This document shows, one piece after another, positions 10,924 to 20,815 of a stretch of DNA of 64,000 bases. The position numbers and the translations under genes are program-made. Each line of letters starts with the position of its first letter. The first letter of the stretch is position 1. The notes below the pieces were generated by a model that saw nothing but the letters and a program-made list of their open reading frames with translations, made no database searches and was not told where the DNA came from. Source of the stretch: Siphonodentalium dalli (taxonomy: Eukaryota; Mollusca; Scaphopoda; Gadilida; Siphonodentaliidae); NCBI GenBank assembly GCA_032622095.1, contig CP136069.1, forward strand, positions 38,476,194 through 38,540,193, in the 5' to 3' direction.

Positions 10924-11115
10924 AATATATATATATATGTATATATATGTACTTTATAGAATCGAAAACGTCTGGCTCGATTGAGTTCAAACTTCCCATC
11001 TAAGGGTAAAAATCCACGGATACCGTAGTTGTCGCGTTTTGGAGAAGCTCAGAGCACCGTTTCTCCCTTCCTAAATCACCGCAATCGGCACCGCGGTGGT
11101 TAATCAAGTCATAAT
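10924..11115 (+). repeat. Diverged fourth copy of the ~195-bp unit
   Basis: Starting at a (TA)n stretch, it repeats ACTTTATAGAATCGAAAACG and CATCTAAGGGTAAAAA and a GGAGAAGCTCAGAGCACCG block from 7398-7975, with clear divergence. From 11,116 to about 11,420 I see only AAAGAGCGT(C)TG motifs and no gene. Confidence 0.65.
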
Positions 11116-11424
11116 TTAATGAGCGTTTGTTTTTGACGCATCGCTTTAAAGAGCGTCTGTTTACCATTCAACGTTATTAGCATCTGCATAGAGATATACG
11201 GGAACAATAATTTTGAGTGGTTTCCTATGCGGGGAGATTTATTGGATGCCATAGTACTCTTACAACATCATTGTTATAGTATGTATGACACTTATGTCAG
11301 GGCTTAGGGGGGGGGTAGTTAGTGTGGATATAGGCATAATGCTTCTCAGAAAACCCGGTTACAAACCAACACTCACAATTTCGTATTTACGCAAACGCAA
11401 CGTGCAGAGAGATATACGGCGGTC

Positions 11425-11557
11425 GTCCTTGTCGTATTGGCGAGCTCGTGCGACGCCCGTGCAGCGCATGCGCAGACGAGATCTCGGAAACGGGTGGAGC
11501 TATCGACTTGAAATTTGGTTTTTGAATAGCCCGGACAACGTCGGGCTCATCGGCTAG
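11425..11557 (+). mobile_element. Helitron-like unit 4, 3' fragment
   Basis: One GCGCATGCGCAGACGAGATC core unit followed by the AGCCCGGACAACGTCGGGCT hairpin and CTAG at 11,554-11,557. The 5' part is missing. Confidence 0.65.
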
Positions 11558-11933
11558 TCTCCTATATATTTTGAAGACCTCTGTCTGTCTGTATGTATGT
11601 ATGTCATTAATACAAATCTACGATTCTCGACCGATCGGGACGAAACTTGGTACGTGTGTGTAGTTTGACCAAGCGGTCGTAAACGTCGTATTGGCGAGCC
11701 CGTGCGACGCCCGTGCAGCGCATGCGCAGACGAGATCTCGGAAACGGGTGGAGCTATCGACTTGAAATTTGCTATGTGAATGTATCTTGCCCCGGATACG
11801 AATTTTATCGGGTCGCCGAGCCCGTGCGACGCCAGCTTCGCGCATGCGCAGACCAGATCTCAGAAACGGGTGGAGCTATCGACTTGAAATTTGGTTTTTG
11901 AATAGCCCGGACAACGTCGGGCTCATCGGCTAG
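11558..11933 (+). mobile_element. Helitron-like non-autonomous unit 5
   Basis: It starts TCTCCTATATATTTTGAAG with TCTG/TATG repeats, has two core units of about 120 bp, and ends with the same 3' hairpin and CTAG. It is the shortest complete member (376 bp) and is joined directly to unit 6. Confidence 0.7.
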
Positions 11934-12485
11934 TCTATTATATATTTTGGAACTTCTGTCTGTATGTATGTATTTGTGTTATAGACTCGGAAAAACTGCT
12001 CAACCGATTCGACTCAAATTGGTGTGTAGGCCTACTTTGATCCTGGGAACAATATGGGCGGGTCCAATTTCACGTGCGTCCGTGTACTTGACCTCGCTCA
12101 AATACGCTCATATAGGCATGTTTCTGGACCTCGACCGATCCCACTAAAATTTGGTAGCTGGTTCTACTTTAATCACGGGAACAATATGGGCGGGTCCAAT
12201 TTCACTTGCGACCGTGTCCTTGAACTTGACCTCGCTCATATACGCTCATATAGGCATGTTTCTGGACCTCGACCGATCCGACTCAAATTTGGTATAATGT
12301 AGGCCTACTTTGATCCCGGGAACAATATGGTGGGTCCAATTTCACGTGCAACGATGCCCTTGACCTTCACCATATTCGCTCATATAGGCATGTTTCCGGG
12401 CCGATCGAACAATAGTTTGCCCAGGCGGAGACGATCACAAAAAAATCCCTAAATAGCCCGGACGAAGAGGGGGCACATCGGCTAG
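11934..12485 (+). mobile_element. Helitron-like non-autonomous unit 6, variant core
   Basis: It begins TCTATTATATATTTTGGAAC. The core differs from the other units: three copies of a ~125-bp block containing GGGAACAATATGGGCGGGTC and CATATAGGCATGTTTC (from about 12,046, 12,176 and 12,318). The end has CCCGGACGAAGAGGGGG and then CATCGGCTAG at 12,485, so the 3' hairpin is partly eroded. Confidence 0.65.
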
Positions 12486-12744
12486 TGTTGTCTATTTTCG
12501 TTGACGTATTTTACTCAACAAAAAGCCAAAAATAAGACGTTAAAAGTTCGTTGACACCCATACAATATTCTGATTACGCAGTTTATGAAGTTTATGTCGG
12601 GCATCCGCTTGCTGGATGCTGCTTATCTAGGTTAAATTCTAGAATTCTAGAATATGTAGCTATTAAAGCATATACAAGCACGATAATCTTCCATTCAATC
12701 ATATTTTAGTTTGACAAGGGATCTCTGATTTTTTAATAGAAGAT

Positions 12745-13046
12745 ATAAAAAAGCAAAGAATCCTACAGTTACGAATATTATTATATGGATGTTAAACCTT
12801 TGGTTACTAAATGCGCTGTAATGAGAATTGACTTGAATCCTACTGATTAATTTGTAGGAATGCTTAGCTATTAAGTTCAACAAGCAGTAACATATAAAAA
12901 AGAGAAAAGAATCATGCAGTTACAAATATTATTATATGGATGTTAATCCTTTGGTGACTAAATGTGCTATAAAGAGCAGCGACTTGGATCCTATTGATTC
13001 ATTTGTAGGAATGCTCAGCTATTAAATTCAACATGCAGTAACAGAT
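12745..13046. repeat. Tandem duplication, 2 x 151 bp
   Basis: Two adjacent copies share ATATTATTATATGGATGTTA, TTTGTAGGAATGCT and a CAGTAACA end. The CAGTTAC anchor sits at 12,766 and 12,917. Identity is high but imperfect. No coding meaning is seen. Confidence 0.8.
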
Positions 13047-15379
13047 TGTTTGAATTATTAGCTAAACATTCATACAAATAAATCATTAAAAATTAGTATT
13101 CTGGGTGTCTGAACCTGGCTATTATAAGGCACATTATTATTCCTCGCTACTAACGTGTCAAGTGAGCAGGGACGTGGGCTGGAGGGTATCCAATGTTGGG
13201 GCGTCCACCTTGGAATTTCCAACGCACCATCCCCTTGAAACAGACCAAACTCATGCACAATGCCTGGGCTTTGGTTTTCCCCAACTGCATGACACATTAT
13301 AGCTCTAGATTGTATACCATTCTCAAGTGAATTAATCAGTAGCCTTTGATTGGCCACCATGCAGACCGGGGGAGAAACTCAGGATACATGGGCCCAGTGA
13401 GAAAATGTGGATATCTGAACCTGAAAATTGAAAAAACATCTAGACTGGCTTCAAGATTCCCAAGTGTTGGAAGTTTCCAACCTGGTGCCCCCACCCCCAC
13501 AAGATTGGAAATGTTCCCAACAGATGGAGAGAGAGATGATTTATTTAGCAAAAGAGCATACATTATTTAATACAAAGCATATTAATTCAATGGAATTAGA
13601 TTATTTGTCCATTAAACCAGTTTCTTGCCAATGGGGGGGGGGGGGGGGTAAATGTGATATAGAAAACTAGATCACACCTGCTCCCTACTTCATGTCCACC
13701 CATCATGAGATTTGGATCAACTCTAAAGAAGAGGTGTCCATTTGTATATGTCAAATATGGTTGATTACATGTTTAAAGTGTAGGAAAGTATGCAAATGTT
13801 AGTCTAAAAACGACAAAATCCCCACTATTAAATTGTTGTCAAATCAAATTAAGAGAAGAATTTCAACATATTGTTGGTGTTAAATTTCAAACCAATCTAT
13901 TGTAAGATAAGAAATTTGTAACTGTTGAACATTTTGACAAAAGTTGGGGATAGACACCAATTAAGCACCCCTCCCCAAATCCCCCCACCACCCAATCACG
14001 TCATAACCTATCAATGATTCAGTTGAACGTGATTTCATAAGTTATATTCATGTCTGGGCGACAAACATGTGTAAATGTCCCTCAGGCGGACTTCAGAGGA
14101 GGAAATATGATGGCGCTGGCATTGACATATTGTCACACCTGGATCTTTCAATAATGCCCAGATTAAGTAAATGAATATAACATCTCATATTCTCCTGAGA
14201 GTAGATTTATATTACCCCCATTGGTCATTTATATAGGCGGGCATGATTATGATACTATACTCATCGGGACTTTCAATATTTTATTTCTGCCTATTAATGT
14301 CACTTATTCTCCCGTATTAGGTATTTATTGTGTTATTTCTTAATATACCTGTTCTATTATGCAAATTACATAAGCTACAGTCATTATCTGGTTTAAAATG
14401 TCAAATACACAAGACGATTTTCGGACCCAAGTGCAGAAATCGTTCGAATAAATATCATGGACAGAACCGTCACAGCCATGATCGGTTTGAAATAGAACCG
14501 TAACACGCACCCGTGTTGATTACGAGGTCACACTCACAGCTCCCAATTATCAACCCCTATCGGGATACTTTCTCAGCTATTTTACAAAAGAATAACACGG
14601 GTACACTTTATAGTCAGTGATTGTCTTCAGAATGCGTTTCATATTTTATACGCCACGAAAAACAAAGAAATTGCGTCCACTTGGCTTGATTTTCAGTGCT
14701 AACATATTGATATTTAAGCGTTAACTCGCTAATACCGAGTTAATTGTGGTCTAGAGTTCAGGTTTCGATAAAACGGCACTTCTGCAGCCTCTGTTCATTC
14801 AGGAAAGTTTAATATATTCAAGATATCTATAATTATGCTGTGATTTTGTCACAAAAATGATTATTTTCAATCATCAGGAACCGTAACAAATCAGGCAAGA
14901 ACCATCACAATACCGGCGATAGAACGACTTCCGATGTAACAGTTCCTACACAGTGATTATGACATTAAATAAACAAGTGTGGGAATACATTTCTTTGTTA
15001 TTATTCACAATTATTCTAAATCAAATTAGGGTGTTGTCCCAGATCGAGATTGCATTTTTTTGCGACTTTTGTGAGCGGATATCGCAATGAAAAACATTGA
15101 ATTAATTACTCGGGGGAAATTCCATAATTGTAAGCGACGCAAAGCAAATTCGCTCACAGTCACCAATACATCGTGCAATTTCGAGTTGGGACCTACAACT
15201 ACAATGATGTACATTATAAAGGGACAAGTAATAACTGAGAAATATATTACCTGCATTGTTTGTTCAATATTATGCACTTCCATGTTACAACATCAAAAAG
15301 TTCCAAGGTTTTGTACTGGTGGAATATGATCTCTACGGGCGAAGCTAACGTAGTGATTCGTGGCATGGTCTACACTCAC
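13047..15379. other. Mostly unrecognised; dispersed repeat and G run
   Basis: 13,195-13,262 matches 868-935. A 16-G run lies at 13,633-13,648. The rest (13,650-15,379) shows no repeat structure. It could contain introns or further exons of the candidate gene at 15,380-15,549, but no additional exon with convincing homology is visible. Confidence 0.4.
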
Positions 15380-15549
15380 CAGTGAATTCAGCGACAGTGG
15401 GTAGAATTTGACATCGACGCTGACTACTCCTGTTGGGCGTATAGACTTTTCGTACAAACTCACGCCACGTGCAGCATTACCCAACAAGCTCTTCCGTAAC
15501 ATTGACTCTTCAGTAACATCGAATATATGAACATCCGCATCAGGAGATA
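15380..15549 (-). CDS. Possible single exon of a Cys-loop ligand-gated channel
   Basis: On the minus strand a 170-bp open stretch of 56 codons lies between a good splice acceptor (CTTCCTCTACAG before 15,549) and a strong donor (CTG|GTGAGT after 15,380). It would encode a segment with EESMLRKSLL, YEKSIRPTG and VSVDVKFYPLSLNSL. This order, a short helix with LL, then Y-x-K-x-R-P, then a V-x-V-x-(F/L) strand ending near L-S-L, resembles the start of the extracellular ligand-binding domain of nicotinic-type Cys-loop receptors. There too an intron lies just after this strand. The introns would be phase 1 and phase 0. No neighbouring exon was recognised, so this may be a lone exon of a large gene, a relic, or a chance open frame. 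Confidence 0.35.
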
Positions 15550-15604
15550 CTGTAGAGGAAGGGTAAATCAAGTTAGCGAGGCCGTACACAATAATATCGT
15601 TTTA

Positions 15605-16081
15605 GCCACAGGCCTTCTAAACAGTGAGTGATAAATAATTAAAATACAATTTTAATTAATATTTACCTATAAGTGGATACAGGTATGAATCAAACAATGT
15701 CAGCCATATCCTTCTCCCTGATCAGTACTGGCAAATGGTCATTTTAAAGTGTACAAGTGCTATGTCCAGTTTAACTCTACACAGGAAATAGCTAACTGAC
15801 CACAGGAAGTGATCACTGGCCATGTCAACTGTCAACAATATTAAATCCTTTGTTTATATAACTGGCCAGTAAATTGTGTCCACTCACTACTTCCTGCCCA
15901 CCACGGGAAGTGTCGAGATGGACACAGAACTTGTAAACTGTAAAATGACCAGTTGCCAGCACTGAGCAGGGAGAAGAATATGGCTGACATTGTTTGATTC
16001 ATACCTGTATCTACTTATAGGTAAATGTTAATTAAAATTGTATTTTAATTATTTATCACTCACTTTTTAGAAGGCCTGTGG
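15605..16081. mobile_element. Foldback element A (long terminal inverted repeats)
   Basis: The first ~130 bp (CCACAGGCCTTCTAA, then TTACCTATAAGTGGATACAG, then CAGCCATATCCTTCTCCCTG) return inverted at the right end, with minor differences, and end GGCCTGTGG at 16,081. TTTTA flanks both sides (15,600-15,604 and 16,082-16,086) and is a candidate 5-bp target duplication. It is non-coding and a DNA-transposon MITE by structure; the superfamily is not identified. Confidence 0.75.
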
Positions 16082-16090
16082 TTTTATCTA

Positions 16091-17001
16091 TCGTACCACA
16101 GGAGTTTGTGAGAATGATAATAAATAATAATAATACAAAATAAGTAATAATAAATACAAATAAAACACAAGGAATGAAGCAAGGGGATTAGTGATTTGAC
16201 CTACAAATGTTTATTTATAAAGTTTTTGCCTCGAAAATAGGAAAGCCAAAACGTTATCGATTGTAGCGATCTTCAGACAGATTGCTATTATGACTACTAT
16301 ACATCAATATGACCGCATGTGGCTGAAATTCAACTTCGCATTGACTACATCACCTATTTTCTCTTTATATCACCGCAACGGCAGGTTTCATTTTCGAAGC
16401 GTTGGCTGCCCTCTGTGACACGCTGCTGGACACGGTGTCCAGTAAAACTTGATCAACTCTTGGACGAAGTTGTTTGCAGCAGTGGTCCGAATATTTCTAC
16501 CTAAATCTTTTAAATGTTACATCGTTACTAACATTAACATGCCCTGGAAATATTCGGACAGCACGATGCAAACGGCACAGATTCCTCGGCCCTTTTATTA
16601 TATGTGTACATTTTTGCCCGACACCGCCAACTAATTACAACGGATGTACATGGTCGCGTGTCCACGAAATCAGCGGACGGTTCGAAAAGGAAACCTGGCG
16701 TTGCGGTGATATAAAGAGAACATAAGGTGATATTGCCAATGTCATGCTAAATGTAAATCACAGCGGTCACGTTGATGTATAACAGTCATAATAGCAATGA
16801 ATATCGAGAGTGCCACGAGCGGAACGTTTTTTCACGTTTCTAAATTTCGTGATACAAAAAAAACAAAACAAAAATGACGTAAATCGCTAATCCCCTAGTT
16901 GCATCCCTATTCTTTATTTATTACTTATATATCTATATATATCTATATATCTCTTATATTTGTTATTTACTATCATTCTGACAAACCCCTGTGATCGTAC
17001 C
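16091..17001. mobile_element. Foldback element B (arms ~330 bp)
   Basis: The left arm from about 16,094 (CACAGGAGTTTGTGAGAATG) matches the inverse of the right arm ending near 16,998. The match also covers GGGGATTAGTGATTT at 16,177 and TCTCTTTATATCACCGCAAC at 16,360 against its inverse at 16,703. The central part between about 16,430 and 16,650 is unpaired. It abuts element A and carries the same CACAGG terminal motif, so the two may be related. Boundaries are to within about 10 bp. Confidence 0.65.
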
Positions 17002-17023
17002 CACTTGGCAAAAAAGAACAAGT

Positions 17024-17585
17024 ATATTTAAAGATGGATTATCTATTTAAATAACAATTTTAGATAGTTCCCTGGGTATGAAATAATACGCATGAGGTTG
17101 AAATCCCTGCCCGGAAACGTTTTATCAGTTAATATTGATTTTATTTCGATATTATTTTATTCAATTAATGGAACAATTCTTTGCTCTATAAATTTAGTAT
17201 AAATAGAACTTTTAGATAGAGGCTTCCAGCGTGGTGCTCCGACCGAATGCTCGCAAAATGTCTCCAATTGATTGTATATCTATTGTAATATTATGTACGC
17301 ATGAGTAAACACTACCTAGAGTGTACCATGTGCTTATTTTCAATGAATACAATCAACTTAAAATATCCAATATACGTAAATAAAAAAGACGGTCGTGAAT
17401 ATCCGGGACCATTATTGAACGACACAGTTATTTTATACGAACAAAAAAATCGAAATCAAATCAATATTAATTGATAGACGCGTTTTCGGACAGGGGTCTT
17501 CGATTCATATTTATCATTTCATACCTAGGAAACTATATATATCATGTTGCGGAAGAGATAATCCACATTTAAATCTTTCTTTACT
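17024..17585. mobile_element. Foldback element C, diverged
   Basis: The left arm (TGGATTATCT near 17,033, GGTATGAAATAATA near 17,075, GTTAATATTGATTTTATTTCG near 17,127) pairs with the inverse of 17,420-17,575, with many substitutions and small indels. It is the third foldback in a row. The central ~230 bp is unpaired AT-rich DNA. Confidence 0.6.
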
Positions 17586-17845
17586 GAGTATTGATTATCC
17601 CATTCAGTTATACAAGTATGCATTGGAACGACCTACATGCTACATTCATTTAAAGGGGTGTGCATGTAATACTATACTATATTTTATTTCAGTCCATAGC
17701 GTATTACAAATTATAGTAATATATAAATAATTAATTATGTCATAATAGGTATATATTATAATATTCCAGTTTCTGAATAGTTGAGAGGTAAATTTCAAAT
17801 CAGAGTTATTAATAGATGATATTATACAATTGCAGCTGTTTGATT
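17586..17845. other. No recognisable feature
   Basis: AT-rich spacer between the foldback cluster and the LINE remnant. Confidence 0.45.
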
Positions 17846-18790
17846 TTATCGCGAGAGAACTAACACATGCTTACGCCTTAACATCAACATCGATAGTGTG
17901 TGGTCAGACACAAATATCCCACTTGCAGTGCATGATATATTATATTTCATTAACATTAAGTGGGCATCGGTGTAGCAGACCGATAACTTATTCACATTCT
18001 TTGTAGTATAATTAGTCCAGATATGAGCACAGTAGAGCGGATACACAAATCTTTGAAATAGGAAAATTTAACTGGTGATGAAAATCTAGATAATGTTCGT
18101 AGTTCACTGTTATCGCTCACACAGATAGCCCTCTATTGTCCCTGTATATCGACGTTGTTCGATAATTCGTTGGTCAAATAACTATGTCCGATATATTTAC
18201 AGCAGGGGATGAACTTCATCACATCTCCGTTCAAAGCTATCCTTGCTAAGTTTTTGTTATCAAGATATCTGGGTAGAAACGCCAATACAATTTTTTTTTG
18301 CAGTGTAGTAATCAAGGTTTATGTTGGCGGATTGAGCATCACAAACATTTAAGTGACGGCGCAGTCCCGCCGGGCAAGGATAAATTAAACTCATATCATC
18401 TGCATAACTCAAAAGATTAAGCCAATGACCGTCGACAACATACCCGGTGTCTGTCTTGTTCAGTTCTCGTGAGATCCCATACACGTAAACGTTAAATAAA
18501 TTAGGAATGAGTAAACCCCATGTCTAACTCCACTGCAAGAACACAAGAAAGAGGAATCCGAAGTCCCACAACGCACAGTCAAAGTTGGGTTCTTGAACCG
18601 ATCATCAATAAGTTTTATGAAGAAAGAAGAAACGTCTCAGTCTATAAGCTAGAACAACAGTTTTCAATGATTCACATGGTCAAAAGCATTTGAAGCATTC
18701 TTACTGGTATCGTATAGTCTGATTGAGATCGAATACGCATCAGTCGGTAGAGTGTCTGGATTTAAAGCCAAACTGAGTATCGGTAGCATT
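17846..18790 (-). pseudogene. Decayed non-LTR reverse transcriptase
   Basis: Reading the minus strand from about 18,790 down, pieces in different frames follow the order of a LINE reverse transcriptase. First is a QFGFKSRHST-like start, then NASNAFDH near 18,690, SGVRHGV near 18,520, and SRELNKTDTG followed by SYADDMSLIYP near 18,400 (the catalytic Y-A-D-D box). Next come an ALNGDVMKFIP...KYIGHS block near 18,210 and the tail LYCAHIWTNYT...KLSVCYTDA...CTASGIFVSD (17,900-18,040). Several frameshifts and stops separate the pieces, so it is an old, dead copy. The wording differs from the CR1/L2-type copy at 1750-2841, so it belongs to another LINE family. Element ends were not found. Confidence 0.75.
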
Positions 18791-20364
18791 CAGTTTAACC
18801 TGGGACTAATATAACACCATCAAAGCTCAGAGTGATCAGATATCGATTTTTGAAGTTTGTTATTTCAATTATTTGTGGCCCAGAAACACGCCGTCAAACG
18901 GATGGTCTCGATCAACATTGTGGATGAAGATGGATAACTCTAAAAACAAGTGGTAATACGGCAAAATTTCGTGAATACTCAAGTGATAATACGGCCATAT
19001 TTCGTTGAACAAAATGTTGATAAATAACACGTTTTGGGAATGTGATACCATAGCTGACAGTGGTTAGCATAATGTTGTTGCAATTAATCGATTCTGATAA
19101 CTAAAGCATATTTTGAAGAAATGTTGATGTTGTTGTATCTTGATGATATGGGGACCCTCTGATCGGACTAAGTACCTTTATACGCGCGTATAGCTGTCCG
19201 GTAGTCTGGGTTCACGCAGACTAGAACAAATCATTGACTTAATTACGCCTTATAGTGGGCATCATGCAGTTCATAACTCCAGGGGTGCTATTCACCGGCT
19301 GGGTTTATAATATAGTCCAGGTAGTTTTACGAGGCGACGCTCAATGCGAAGCTATCGTTGGACATCGATGGGAAGACATCGCCGCGCCATATAGGATTAT
19401 CCAATCAAGGTGATTGGCGTCAATCATAGATTGAACACCGGTCACATAAACATGCTGCGTGTAACAGTACACGTTTGTACACATTTCAACAATGAGCAAC
19501 CGAGGAAAAGGACGTGGGGCAAAATATACCACCGACGACATGGGGGGGGGGGGGGTCTACAAATAAAATCCGTATATAGGGCCGGGGTGGGTGGGTGGTC
19601 CAGAGGCCGAAACAATCGTGCTTGTAATATTTTTCCCAAAATGGGTTTTTTTCAAACAATTTACAAGCACTGACCATGTAATGTTGTTTGTAAGCATGTT
19701 AGTATCATGTTTGTTGGCATATGGCTATATAGACAGCTATAGTGACTATTTAGCCTCAGATTTAGCAACATTCTGGATTTCACAGGATCCCGTCCCACTT
19801 CTCAGTGGAAAACCGTAATTTAGTAAAAAATAAATTAATGTATTACCCAGTTGTATTACCCGAATAAAAGTAATAAAAATTGGTGAATACTCAATGATGA
19901 CTAGATATCATTGACCCGATTGTTGCATAACATGAAATTTAAAAGGGTATGTCATAAATGTCTAATGTCTGAAATACTGTCTTGTTCTGGCATGCAATCA
20001 AATTCATTCCTTCTGGTTATTTCTCATCTTTTTAATGATTGCAAGTAATGTTAATTTGCAGCACTTATCCAAATAAAACAGAATTGGTTATGATGAATGA
20101 CATTACTGTTTATTGTTCAGACAATCCCAACTGAAGGTGACGCTATTCTCCTTGAATTTACGAACTTCATCTTGAAGCTTAAATACTGGTCAACAAGACT
20201 AAACTACAATACTAATTGTATACTGTTATCGCTTACAAATAGATGAACTGAAATAATGTGATGCATTCAGATGCTTTGAGAAATGACATTCTTCAATGTC
20301 TTCAAAGTTCAAACTAAAATCAAGAATAAAATCTGACTGAGACTATACTGCAGACTCTAGTGCA
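18791..20364. other. No gene; minor repeats and a G run
   Basis: A short duplication (GTGGTAATACGGC / GTGATAATACGGC) lies at about 18,951 and 18,984, and a 13-G run near 19,542-19,554. No other structure is recognised. Confidence 0.4.
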
Positions 20365-20815
20365 CAAATATACATACAAATGGTTGAGTCATAATAATGC
20401 AAAATGTGTTTACGGATGGAACCAAGTTGGTAGCTCTGGTATGCATCGACAGGCAAAACCTGTGATATGCAGTAATATCTGCACACATCCTTCCCGTATC
20501 ATTCAGGTCTATCACCATACCAAACCACTTCAAAATTCGACAACCGACACTTCAACTTATATGGCAAAAACTGTGTATGGATTGAATTTCATAAACAGGC
20601 CCCATGGATAAATCTGGTAGGCATTGGTACTCACAATCCGTGATATTATGCATATTCGTTCTCCATTTCTGGTCCGTCACATGTCATAGAGCATCAAAAT
20701 ATGACAACCGACTCTTGAGTTATGATGCAAAATGTTTGTACGGACGGACGCACGGACGGCTCGAGACGTCAACTATATACCCGCCGACTAATATCGGGGG
20801 TATAATAACCATATA
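20365..20815 (+). repeat. Three ~164-bp tandem units with CGGACGG motif
   Basis: The motif GCAAAATGTGTTTACGGATG (about 20,399) recurs as GCAAAAACTGTGTATGG (about 20,564) and GCAAAATGTTTGTACGGACG (about 20,727). The last two are preceded by GACAACCGAC(A/T)CTT. The third unit ends in CGGACGGACG repeats and a CCGACTAATATCGG hairpin. It is an interspersed repeat of unknown family. Confidence 0.6.

Noticed and set aside
11285-11557. 90-codon plus-strand frame
   Set aside because: It runs into the Helitron-like 3' fragment and has no conserved motif.
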